Source of the DNA: Streptomyces sp. GESEQ-35
GTDB lineage: Bacteria; Actinomycetota; Actinomycetes; Streptomycetales; Streptomycetaceae
Length of the DNA: 64,000 nt
Direction: 5' to 3'
Assembly (NCBI RefSeq): GCF_017948485.1
Contig: NZ_JAFFSX010000027.1
Coordinates: forward strand, 105,609-169,608
In this document: positions 40,218-48,338 of the stretch, in pieces
Position numbering within the stretch: position 1 is the stretch's first letter
Layout of the letters: each line of letters starts with the position of its first letter
Made by a program: the position numbers and the translations under genes
The notes under the pieces: model-generated
Seen by the model: only the letters and a program-made list of their open reading frames with translations
Told to the model about the DNA's origin: nothing
Databases searched by the model: none

Positions 40218-41546
40218 ATGTCCTCCTCCCTCTCCCTGTCCGCCCGCGGCGGCAGACTGGCCTTCCTGGTCGTCGGACTGTGCTGGCTGGCCGTGCTCTT
40301 CGACGGCCTCGACATGTTCATCTACGGCTCGGTGCTGCCGCACCTGCTGGAGACGAAGACCTTCGGCCTCACCCCGGACCAGGCCGGCGACCTCGGCAGC
40401 TACGCCACCTTCGGCATGCTGATCGGCGCCCTGGCCGCGGGCACGATCGCGGACCGGATCGGGCGCAAGAAGCTGATGGTCACCTGTGTGATCGTTTTCT
40501 CGCTGGCCTCCGGCCTGTGCGCGATCGCGGACAGCGTCGCCGTCTTCGGCCTCGGCCGGACCCTGGCCGGTATCGGCCTCGGCGGTCTGCTGCCGACGGC
40601 GATCAGCATGGTCTCCGACTACGCCCCGCGCGGCCGCGGCGCCATCATCATCGGCCTGCTGATGACCGCCCACCACGCGGGCGGCATCCTCTCCGCCTAC
40701 GTCGCCAAGTGGCTGGTGGAGCCGGTCGGCTGGCGCGCCGCGTTCTGGGTCTGCGTGCTCCCGCTGCTCTTCGCACCGGTGCTCGCCAAGTTCCTGCCCG
40801 AGTCGCTGAGCTTCCTCGTCGCCAAGGGACGCACCGACGAGGCCCGTGAGCTGGCCGCCCGCTACGACGTCGAGCTGCCCGCCGCCAAGTCCGGCAAGCA
40901 GGGCGCGGCCGACCGCTGGACGAACCTGGTCAACCTCTTCCGCGGCGGCGAGTGGAGCCAGACCCTGCTGTACTGGCTGGCCTCCTTCGGTGGTCTGCTG
41001 CTCGTCTACGGCGTCGCCACCTGGCTGCCCACCCTGATGCGCGCCGAGGGCTACGAGCTGGGCTCTGCCCTGTCCTTCGTGGTCGTCTTCAACCTCGGTG
41101 GCATCGTGGGCATGCTGGTCGCGGGCCGGGCCGCCGACCGGTTCGGCGCTCCGCGTATCTCGGCGATCTGGTTCGCGCTGACGGCCGCCGGGGTCTTCCT
41201 GCTCAGCGTCCACATGCCGATGAGCGTGACGATGATCATCGTCTTCTTCACGGGTGTCTTCCTCAACAGCGCCCAGACGATGATCTACGCGACGGTCTCG
41301 ATCCGCTCCACCCCGGACAGCCGCGCCACCGCGGTCGGCTGGACCTCCGGCATGGGCCGCTTCGGCGCCGTCTTCGGACCATGGCTCGGCGGCCAGCTGC
41401 TTGCCGCGGGCAACGGGGACTGGGGCTTCACCGCGTTCGCCATCGCCGGTCTGTCGTCCATGGTCTTCATCGGTGTCGCGGCCCTGCGGAGTCCCAAGCA
41501 GGGGGCTAGCAGCGGGAGCGGTCAGGAGCTGGCCGGAGTGCACTGA
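40218..41546 (+). CDS. MFS aromatic acid:proton symporter (AAHS type, PcaK/GalT-like)
   Basis: A 442-residue transporter with twelve predicted helices. The first helix carries FDGLDMFIYG, the DGxD motif needed for aromatic acid transport in PcaK-type proteins; the helix 2-3 loop carries ADRIGRKKLM. It follows the ring-cleavage gene and has its own promoter with the same GntR site as the cluster regulator. It likely imports the aromatic acid the cluster degrades. The ATG at 40218 is chosen: AGAGGAAAA lies upstream and the longer reading covers the promoter. Confidence 0.9.
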   Translation: MSSSLSLSARGGRLAFLVVGLCWLAVLFDGLDMFIYGSVLPHLLETKTFGLTPDQAGDLGSYATFGMLIGALAAGTIADRIGRKKLMVTCVIVFSLASGLCAIADSVAVFGLGRTLAGIGLGGLLPTAISMVSDYAPRGRGAIIIGLLMTAHHAGGILSAYVAKWLVEPVGWRAAFWVCVLPLLFAPVLAKFLPESLSFLVAKGRTDEARELAARYDVELPAAKSGKQGAADRWTNLVNLFRGGEWSQTLLYWLASFGGLLLVYGVATWLPTLMRAEGYELGSALSFVVVFNLGGIVGMLVAGRAADRFGAPRISAIWFALTAAGVFLLSVHMPMSVTMIIVFFTGVFLNSAQTMIYATVSIRSTPDSRATAVGWTSGMGRFGAVFGPWLGGQLLAAGNGDWGFTAFAIAGLSSMVFIGVAALRSPKQGASSGSGQELAGVH

Positions 41547-41570
41547 CTGCCGTGTTGTCCGTCGGGTGCG

Positions 41571-41674
41571 GGCCCGGTGGGGGCTGGTCGCGCAGTTCCC
41601 CGCGCCCCTGAAGGGGCGCTCACCAGCACGTACTTAAGGGGCGCGGGGAACTGCGCGCCAAGCCCCCACCGGGC
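41571..41674. repeat. Pair of dispersed elements in inverted orientation (copies 5 and 6)
   Basis: Left arm 41571-41609 and right arm 41636-41674 are each about 39 bases and pair almost perfectly: both start from GGCCCGGTGGGGGCT, differ by a few bases in the GGT/TGG segment, and continue CGCGCAGTTCCCCGCGCC on the same-sense reading. The loop is 26 bases; the left copy also has its own hairpin, GCGCCCCTGAAGGGGCGC (41601-41618). The pair lies between convergent genes and is a strong bidirectional terminator candidate. Confidence 0.85.
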
Positions 41675-41685
41675 CGCGGCCGAGA

Positions 41686-42096
41686 TCAGTCCTTGCCCAT
41701 CTGGTCCTCGGCCGAAAGGTGCTCCACCGTCTTGCCGGTCTCGGTGAACGTGCGCGTGACATAGCCGGACGAGTACACCCACAGGATGCGCAACGGGGTG
41801 TCTCCGATGTTGCGGAACAGATGAGGGATGGGGGAGGGGACATACACCGTGTCGAACTGCTCCAGCTTGGTCACCTCGCCGTCCACCCACACCTCCGCCT
41901 CCCCGTAGAGGATCGTCACGTGCTCGTCGCAGTTGTGCGAGTGCAGGGGCGCCCCCGAGCCCACCGGATACACGCTCATCCCGCTGGTGATCCGGTTCTC
42001 CCCGCCGGCCGAGGGCGTGGTGATCAGCGGTGTCGTCACGACGGCCCCGCCGCGGTCGAGCTGGGGCACGGACGCGACCTTGATGATCGTGGTCAT
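41686..42096 (-). CDS. Cupin-domain protein
   Basis: A 136-residue single cupin. Metal-binding motif 1 is seen as APLHSHNCDEHVTILYGEAEV (two histidines, Glu/Asp, histidine) and motif 2 as YVPSPIPHLFRNIG. It resembles small cupins found beside catabolic genes, without a firm enzymatic assignment. The start at 42096 is chosen because GGAGAGG lies 9 bases upstream; a start at 42114 has none. It is convergent to the transporter and divergent from the next operon. Confidence 0.83.
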   Translation of the reverse strand: MTTIIKVASVPQLDRGGAVVTTPLITTPSAGGENRITSGMSVYPVGSGAPLHSHNCDEHVTILYGEAEVWVDGEVTKLEQFDTVYVPSPIPHLFRNIGDTPLRILWVYSSGYVTRTFTETGKTVEHLSAEDQMGKD

Positions 42097-42201
42097 CCGG
42101 AAAATCCTCTCCATGTCAGGGCGCTGCGTCGAACGACGTTAGGTCGCGCCCCGGCGAATGGGTGCCCTCCGGCGTGCAGGTTTACCTTGCAATCCGAGCG
42201 G

Positions 42202-42220
42202 GGGTGAGCAGCTCGCACCC
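42202..42220. promoter_or_regulatory. Inverted repeat in the promoter of the importer operon
   Basis: GGGTGAGCAGCTCGCACCC contains the 9-bp palindrome GAGC-A-GCTC and outer GGGTG/CACCC arms with a small bulge. It lies in the 204-base gap between the divergent cupin gene and the carboxymuconolactone-decarboxylase-like gene. A LysR or other regulator may bind here; the only nearby LysR gene is at the end of the operon. Confidence 0.35.
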
Positions 42221-42300
42221 GGCTGTACCGTCGGCACGCATCGCACGGCGTCCCGTTCCGTGCCCGCAACGCGCCGGAAAGAAAAGGCAGGTACGGCCAG

Positions 42301-42894
42301 ATGAGGCTCCCCGTTCTCAGCGATGAGGAAATGACCCCGCGGCAGCAGGAGCTGGCCGCTCGTATCGCCGGCCGGCGCGGTGCCGTCCGCGGCCCGTTCC
42401 GGGTCTGGCTGCACAGCCCGGAGATGTGCGAACGGGCCGAGTCCCTCGGTGCGTTCGCCCGCTTCGACTGCTCCCTGCCCCGGCATCTGCGTGAACTCGC
42501 GCTGCTGATGGCCGCCCGGAACTGGGACGCGCAGTACTCGTGGAACGCCCATGCGCACCAGGCCGTCGAGGCCGGTCTCCCGCAGGCCGCGGTCGACGCC
42601 GTCGCCGAGAAGCGCGAGGCCGTCTTCGACAGCGAGGCGGACCAGGCCTTCTACCGGTTCTGCCGCGAGATCCTCGAGGACCACTTCGTCTCGGACGAGA
42701 CCTTCGCCCGCGCCCACGAGCACTTCGGCGGCAAGGGACTCGTCGACACCATCGGTGCGCTCGGCAACTTCACCATGCTCGGCATGTGTCTGAACGCCTT
42801 CCAGGTGGACCTCCAGGCCGACAGGGAACCGCCCTTCCCCGACGTCCGCGGCTTCGCACGCGTGGCCGTCGACGACGATCGGGTGCGGTCGTGA
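42301..42894 (+). CDS. Carboxymuconolactone decarboxylase family protein
   Basis: An all-helical AhpD-fold protein of 197 residues. The family core is seen as RFDCSLPRHLRELALLMAARNWDAQYSWNAHAHQAVEAGL; the CxxC pair of AhpD is missing, so a peroxidase role is unlikely and a PcaC-like or unknown decarboxylase role fits better. It leads the operon of importer genes. Its stop overlaps the GTG of the ATPase gene (GTGA), so it is translated together with the transporter. Its exact reaction is open. Confidence 0.85.
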   Translation: MRLPVLSDEEMTPRQQELAARIAGRRGAVRGPFRVWLHSPEMCERAESLGAFARFDCSLPRHLRELALLMAARNWDAQYSWNAHAHQAVEAGLPQAAVDAVAEKREAVFDSEADQAFYRFCREILEDHFVSDETFARAHEHFGGKGLVDTIGALGNFTMLGMCLNAFQVDLQADREPPFPDVRGFARVAVDDDRVRS

Positions 42895-44378
42895 CACCTC
42901 TGGTCCGCGTGCGCGGCGTCATCAAGAGCTTCGGCGGAGCGGCCGCCCTCAAAGGCGTCGACCTCGACGTCCACCCCGGCGAGGTGCACGCCCTCATGGG
43001 TATGAACGGCGCCGGCAAGTCGACACTGGTACAGGTCCTTTCCGGCATCCACCAGCCCGACGCCGGCACGGTCGACATCGACGGCCAGGCACATGCGGGG
43101 CTGACCGTGCGCAAGGCCCGCAAGCTCGGCATCTCCTCCGTGCCGCAGCGCCGCGAGCTGGCGATGGGGCTGACCGTCGCCGAGAACGTCATGCTGGGCG
43201 ACCTGCCCACCCGGCACGGCACGGTGGACTGGACCGCGGTCCGGGACCGGGCCCGCGCGGCGCTGCACGACCTCGGCATCGACATCGACGTCCAACGCGT
43301 CGCGGGCTCCCTCACCGTCGCCGAGCAGACCATGGTCGAGGTGGCGCGCGAGGTCCGCCGCGGCGGCCGGATCCTGATCCTCGACGAGCCGACCGCCTGT
43401 CTGAGCGCCAAGGACGCGGGCCGGATCCGGGCCCTGGTGCGGATCCTGCGTGACGAGGGCGTCGCCGTCGTCTACATCTCGCACTACATCGACGAGGTCA
43501 TGGCCGTCGCCGACCGCCTCACCGTGCTGCGGGACGGCGCCGTCGTGCGCACCGCTCCCGCCGCGGAGCTCGACCCGGCGTCACTGGTCCGCAGCATGGT
43601 CGGCCGGGACGTCGTCTCGCACCGGCCCGAACGCCCCGGCCCGAAGGACGAACTCGGCCTGGCCGTACGCGGACTGAGCCAGAGCCGGGCCGTGCAGGAC
43701 TTCACCGTCGAGGTGCGCAAGGGCGAGATCGTCGCCGTCCTCGGACCCGCGGGCGACGCCCAGTCCCGGCTGTTCGACCTGCTGTCCGGGCGGCAGCGCC
43801 CCGACGCGGGCGAACTGAACGTCGACGGCCGTGCGGTGCCCTTCGGCCGAGTCCCCGCCTCGCTCGCCAGCGGCCTGCGCTGCGTCACCGGCGACCGACG
43901 CACCCTCGGCCTGGTCCCCGGGCTGTCCCTCGACGAGAACCTGATGCTCGCCGACGACCGCTTCGCCCGCCGCCGACTGCACCGCCGTAGCGAACTCGCC
44001 CGTCGCGCCCGGTCGCGGCGACAGAGTTACGGCGTCGTCGCGCTCGCCGGGAACCCGCCGGTGAGCGCCCTGTCCGGCGGCAACCAGCAGAAGGTGCTGC
44101 TCGCCAAGTGGCTGGAGACGGAACCGGTCGCCTGCTTCCTGGAGGACCCCACCAACGGCGTGGACGTCGCGGCCATGGCCGACATCCACAGCCTCGTCGA
44201 CGACCTCGCCTCACGCGGGGTGGCCGTGCTGCTCGCCTCCTCGTCCGCCGAGGAGGTCATGCGGCTGGCCGACCGGGTCGTCGTCGTCAGCGCCGGCCGC
44301 AGGGTCGCCGAACACGACATCACCGCCATCACCCGCGACGAGCTCGTCGCCACCGCTCTCGGAGGTCAACCCCAGTGA
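42891..44378 (+). CDS. RbsA-type ABC transporter ATP-binding protein (two ABC domains)
   Basis: A 495-residue ATPase with two fused ABC domains. Domain 1 has Walker A MNGAGKSTL near residue 40 and Walker B RILILDEPTA; its signature SLTVAEQTMV is degenerate. Domain 2 has a degenerate Walker A (VLGPAGDAQSRL), a good LSGGNQQK signature and a weak Walker B with CFLEDPTNGVD. Uneven domains are usual for ribose-type ATPases. It forms an importer with the next two genes. The substrate may be an aromatic or sugar-linked compound, judging by the neighbours. Confidence 0.92.
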   Translation: MTPLVRVRGVIKSFGGAAALKGVDLDVHPGEVHALMGMNGAGKSTLVQVLSGIHQPDAGTVDIDGQAHAGLTVRKARKLGISSVPQRRELAMGLTVAENVMLGDLPTRHGTVDWTAVRDRARAALHDLGIDIDVQRVAGSLTVAEQTMVEVAREVRRGGRILILDEPTACLSAKDAGRIRALVRILRDEGVAVVYISHYIDEVMAVADRLTVLRDGAVVRTAPAAELDPASLVRSMVGRDVVSHRPERPGPKDELGLAVRGLSQSRAVQDFTVEVRKGEIVAVLGPAGDAQSRLFDLLSGRQRPDAGELNVDGRAVPFGRVPASLASGLRCVTGDRRTLGLVPGLSLDENLMLADDRFARRRLHRRSELARRARSRRQSYGVVALAGNPPVSALSGGNQQKVLLAKWLETEPVACFLEDPTNGVDVAAMADIHSLVDDLASRGVAVLLASSSAEEVMRLADRVVVVSAGRRVAEHDITAITRDELVATALGGQPQ

Positions 44379-45391
44379 GCCTCAAGACCCCCTCCGCCTC
44401 CCCGGACGCCGTGGCCCGCCCACCCGAGGGCGGCACATCCCGCCTTTCGCCGCAGGCGCTGCTGCGGATACCGCACGGCGGACTGATCGTCGTCCTCGTC
44501 CTGGTGTGCGTGTTCACCGCCCTCAACGCGGACTCCTTCACCACCCAGCAGAACCTGCTCAACGTGCTGCGGCAGATCAGCGTGACCGCCGTCATCGCGG
44601 CCGGGCTGACCCTGCTGATGACCGCGGGCGGCATGGACTTCTCCATGGGCAGCAACGCGGCCGTCACCGTGTCGGTGGGCGCCGTCCTGCTGTCCGACGG
44701 TCACTCCACACTCGTGACGGTGGTCCTCACCCTGCTCCTCGCCACCCTGATCGGCCTGGTGAACGGCCTGGTGGTGACCTTCACCAGGGTCGCCCCGTTC
44801 GTCGCTACGCTGGCCTCCGCCATGCTGCTGGACGGCGTCGCCCTGCTCGTCCTCAACGGGGAGAGCATCACCATCGGCGACAAGCTGTTCGCGCTCGGCA
44901 ACTCCAAGTTGCTCGGTATCCCGTACCTGTTGATCGTGGCGGTCCTCGTCCTCGCGGTCATCGGGCTTGCGATGCGGTTCACCACGTTCGGCCGCGACGC
45001 GTTCGCGATGGGCGGCAACGAGAACGTGGCCCGGCTCAGTGGCATCAACGTCCCCGCCCGCAAGCTCGCCCTGTACGCCCTCGCCGGCGCCCTCGCGGGC
45101 CTGGCCGGGCTGATGCTCCTGTCCCGGCTCGGCGCCGCCGCCCCCAACACCGGTGGTCTCCAGACCCAGTTGACCGCGGTCGCCGCGGTGGTCATCGGCG
45201 GCACCTCGCTGGCCGGCGGTCACGGCAGCATCTTCGGCACGGTCCTCGGCTGTGTGCTGCTGGGCGTCGTCGCCAACGCACTCAACCTGCTCCAGGTCAA
45301 CAGCTATTACCAATACGTCGTGACGGGCGGAGTGCTGCTGATCGCCGCCGTCGTCAACGAATTCCAGCGCAAATCCGCGCCCGGACACTGA
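44375..45391 (+). CDS. RbsC-type ABC transporter permease
   Basis: A 338-residue permease with about ten helices. The family motif GGMDFSMGSNAA and the later GGNENVARLSGINV, then VVIGGTSLAGGHGSIFGTVLG, are typical of ribose/autoinducer-2 importers. The GTG start overlaps the ATPase stop by four bases. It works with the ATPase and the binding lipoprotein that follows after 62 bases. Confidence 0.92.
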   Translation: MSLKTPSASPDAVARPPEGGTSRLSPQALLRIPHGGLIVVLVLVCVFTALNADSFTTQQNLLNVLRQISVTAVIAAGLTLLMTAGGMDFSMGSNAAVTVSVGAVLLSDGHSTLVTVVLTLLLATLIGLVNGLVVTFTRVAPFVATLASAMLLDGVALLVLNGESITIGDKLFALGNSKLLGIPYLLIVAVLVLAVIGLAMRFTTFGRDAFAMGGNENVARLSGINVPARKLALYALAGALAGLAGLMLLSRLGAAAPNTGGLQTQLTAVAAVVIGGTSLAGGHGSIFGTVLGCVLLGVVANALNLLQVNSYYQYVVTGGVLLIAAVVNEFQRKSAPGH

Positions 45392-45453
45392 CGCCGCGTT
45401 CGCGAATTGCGTACATGCACCTTCTCTTCAATGACGCAGGAAAGGCGTAATCC

Positions 45454-46410
45454 ATGATGCCCACCGCCCGATCCGCCCGCGTTTGCGCGGCCGCGCTCGT
45501 CAGCACCGCAGCCCTGGTGCTCTCCGGCTGCGGCTCGGCGAACGGCGCCGGCTCCGCCGACTCCGTTTCCCTCGGGTTCGTCAACGGGGCCAACACCCAC
45601 TTCCACACCTGTCTGCTCAAGGCGGTCGAGCAGACGGCCAAGACGGAAGGGGCCACGGTCTACTCGGCCAACTCCAAGCAGGACGCCGGGACCGAGCTGT
45701 CCAACATCGAGGACATGATCGCCCGGAGCGTGGACGCCCTGATCGTGCAGACGGTCAACGTCGATGCCCTGGAGGGCGACATAGCCAAGGCCAAGGCCGC
45801 GGGCATCCCGATCTATCTGACCTCCGTGGCCACCGACGACATGTCGGACGTCCTCGGCGTCGCCAAGGTCGACCTCAAGAAGGCCGGCGCACTGGACGCC
45901 GGGTGGATCGAGAAGGACGCGGGCGGCAAGGACGTGACGGTCGGCATCGTCGCGGGTGCCCCCGGCGCCGCCTCCGACCTGCTGGTGGGCGGCTTCACCG
46001 GCGCCCTGCCGGCCACCGCGAAGGTGGTCGCGAACCAGCCCGGCATGTTCAACCCGGTCAAGGCCCAGGACGTCGCCGAGAACATGATCCAGGCCCATCC
46101 CGACCTGGACTACGCCTTCGTCGCCAACGAGGAGATGGCCTTCGCGGTGCGCAAGGCGTTCGACGCGGCCGGCGCCAAGGACGTCAGGATCGTGTCCGTC
46201 AACGGCACCGAAGAGGGCCTCGCCGCGGTCAAGGACGGCCGGTTCTCCGCCACCGTGGCCAACTCGGCGATGACCATCGGGCAGACCGCGGTCAAGAACA
46301 CGATCCGCCTGCTCGACGACGACAAGACCGTTGACAAGATTGCCAACATTCCTCTTGTCTTGGTCGACAAGAACAACGTGAGCGAAGCACCCCAGTACTG
46401 CCCCAAGTAG
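45454..46410 (+). CDS. RbsB-type substrate-binding lipoprotein
   Basis: Extracellular binding protein of 318 residues. The signal sequence ends in the lipobox LSGC. The mature protein shows the two-lobed sugar-binding fold: VSLGFVNGANTHFHTCLLKA, then the IEDMIARSVDALIVQTVN and DVTVGIVAGAPGAASD segments. It is the binding protein of the RbsABC set. Context of ring-cleavage enzymes suggests an aromatic or phenolic glycoside ligand; this is inference. Confidence 0.9.
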   Translation: MMPTARSARVCAAALVSTAALVLSGCGSANGAGSADSVSLGFVNGANTHFHTCLLKAVEQTAKTEGATVYSANSKQDAGTELSNIEDMIARSVDALIVQTVNVDALEGDIAKAKAAGIPIYLTSVATDDMSDVLGVAKVDLKKAGALDAGWIEKDAGGKDVTVGIVAGAPGAASDLLVGGFTGALPATAKVVANQPGMFNPVKAQDVAENMIQAHPDLDYAFVANEEMAFAVRKAFDAAGAKDVRIVSVNGTEEGLAAVKDGRFSATVANSAMTIGQTAVKNTIRLLDDDKTVDKIANIPLVLVDKNNVSEAPQYCPK

Positions 46411-46448
46411 GGGGCCCCACCGGGAACCGGTGCCGCCCGGAGGAAAAC

Positions 46449-47384
46449 ATGGATCGTCTGCTCCTCATGCACAGCTTCGTCACTGTCGCCCAGGTGGGCA
46501 GTTTCAGCGGAGCCGCCAAAAAGCTGGGCTCATCGGGCTCACTGGTGTCGCGGCACGTCGCCGAACTGGAACGGCAGGTCGGCGTGCGCCTCGTCAACCG
46601 CACCGCCCGTTCGGTGAGTCTCACCGAACCGGGCCAGCGGTACGCCGAATTCGCCGCCCGTATTCTCGACGAGATCGAGGCCGAGGACGCGGGCATAGCC
46701 CAGCTCCACGACCGCGCCGAGGGCACCCTCAGCATCATCTGCCCCAAATGGATCGGCAGCCTGGATCTCGGTGACGCCATCGCCGCATTCTCGGCGGCCC
46801 ATCCGAAAATCCAGGTCAGATTCGAACTTGGTGGAATGTCCGACCGCACCTACGATTTCCTGGACGGCGGATTCGACGTCGCCTTCCACACCCGGGATCT
46901 GCGCGACTCCAGCGTCCGGCTCAAGAAGATCGCCTCCCTGCCCTTCGTGCTGTGCGCATCCGAGGAGTACATCAAACGTCGGGGCTCGCTCGCCCATCCC
47001 AACGACATCGCCGCCCACGACTGCCTGGTGCACGTCAACGACCCGGTCTGGCGCATCGGTCACGGTCACGCGAGCACCCTGCACAAGATCCGCAACATCG
47101 CCTTCTCGTCCAACTCCTACCTCGCGCTCCAGAAAGCGGCCGTGCATGGGCGGGGTCTGGCGCTGCTGCCGCAGCGTCCGGCCTACGACGACCTGGTCTC
47201 CGGTGCGCTCCAGGTGCTGCTGCCCGAACTGGCGGTGCCCGACCGACCGCTCTATGCCATCTACGGGCCGGGTGCGGACACCCCGCGCAAGATCAGCGTC
47301 TTCCTCGACTTCCTCGCCGAATGGTTCTCGCAGAATCCCATTCCCGCGATCCGGCCGTCGGCGAAAGAAACGATTGCGAAGTAA
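46449..47384 (+). CDS. LysR-family transcriptional regulator
   Basis: A 311-residue LysR protein. The winged helix has LLLMHSFVTVAQVGSFSGA and GSSGSLVSRHVAELERQVGV. The sensor domain has the usual LYAIYGPG near the end. Unlike most LysR genes it is not divergent from its neighbours: it lies between the importer genes and the ring-cleavage set, all on the plus strand and with small gaps. It may control both, possibly through the inverted repeat at 42202-42220. GGAGGAAAAC precedes the ATG. Confidence 0.9.
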   Translation: MDRLLLMHSFVTVAQVGSFSGAAKKLGSSGSLVSRHVAELERQVGVRLVNRTARSVSLTEPGQRYAEFAARILDEIEAEDAGIAQLHDRAEGTLSIICPKWIGSLDLGDAIAAFSAAHPKIQVRFELGGMSDRTYDFLDGGFDVAFHTRDLRDSSVRLKKIASLPFVLCASEEYIKRRGSLAHPNDIAAHDCLVHVNDPVWRIGHGHASTLHKIRNIAFSSNSYLALQKAAVHGRGLALLPQRPAYDDLVSGALQVLLPELAVPDRPLYAIYGPGADTPRKISVFLDFLAEWFSQNPIPAIRPSAKETIAK

Positions 47385-47397
47385 GAAATGAGGAACC

Positions 47398-48318
47398 ATG
47401 GGAATCCAGAGGATCGAATCGGTAACCTATGGAATCAACGACCTCGCTCAATGTGTCGGGTTCTTCGACGACTTCGGTCTGTTCCTGGTGGAACGCACCG
47501 ACGAACACGCGGTGTTCGAGACACTCACCGGGCAGACCCTCCGTCTGGACACCGACCCCGGCTCGCTGCTGCCACCCCCCGTGGAAAACGGCCCCACCCT
47601 GCGCGAGGTCGTGTGGGGTGTCGACACTCCGCAGGAACTGCACCGCCTCGCAGCCGAGCTGGGCCATGACCGCAAGGTCAGGTCGAGTGCCGACGGCGTC
47701 CACCACACCGTCGACGAGACCGGCTTCGGCGTCGGCCTGACCCTGGCCCGCCCGAAGCCCGCACCCGTCACGCTCCGCCCCGCCAACGCGCTCGGCGGCG
47801 TCAACCGCTGGAACACCGCCCTGGAGCCGATCACCAGGGTCCGCCCCCTGCGCATGTGTCACGTCGCGCTCAACATCCCCAAGCACGGAAAGGACGAGGC
47901 CGTCGCCTTCTACACCGAGCGCCTCGGCTTCCGGCCGACCGACGTCGTCGAGCCCATGGGCGTCTTCATGCAGGCCCCGGGCGACGACGACCAGCACACC
48001 ATGCTGCTGTGCCACCGCCCCGACAACGCCGGCGTCAACCACATCGCGTACGAGGTCCCCGGCTTCGACGACGTGGTGGAAGGCGGCAACTACATGATCG
48101 AGCACGGCTGGCGGGAGGCCCGCAGGCTCGGCCGCCACACCATCGGCTCGAACGTCTTCCGCTTCCTGCACGCGCCGTGCGGCGGCCGGGTCGAGTACGC
48201 CGCAGACATGGACCGGGTCGACGACCGCTACGAGACCCGCGTCCATGAGTCGACCCCGCCCCACCACATCTGGGCCCTGCGCACCAACCGCGACCAGGAA
48301 GCCCCCGCCCAGTCCTGA
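47398..48318 (+). CDS. Extradiol ring-cleavage dioxygenase (two VOC modules)
   Basis: A 306-residue type I extradiol enzyme. The iron triad is seen as MCHVALNI (H155), VNHIAYEV (H215) and GRVEYAAD (E266), at the spacing usual for the family. It differs clearly from the dioxygenase at 39111. It is followed at once by genes for an aldehyde dehydrogenase, FAH-type enzyme and alpha/beta hydrolase, the set of a meta-cleavage pathway. The aromatic substrate is unknown. Start: ATG 47398 with AGAAATGAGGAA upstream. Confidence 0.87.
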   Translation: MGIQRIESVTYGINDLAQCVGFFDDFGLFLVERTDEHAVFETLTGQTLRLDTDPGSLLPPPVENGPTLREVVWGVDTPQELHRLAAELGHDRKVRSSADGVHHTVDETGFGVGLTLARPKPAPVTLRPANALGGVNRWNTALEPITRVRPLRMCHVALNIPKHGKDEAVAFYTERLGFRPTDVVEPMGVFMQAPGDDDQHTMLLCHRPDNAGVNHIAYEVPGFDDVVEGGNYMIEHGWREARRLGRHTIGSNVFRFLHAPCGGRVEYAADMDRVDDRYETRVHESTPPHHIWALRTNRDQEAPAQS

Positions 48319-48338
48319 CTCTGAGAGGGCACCCACCC

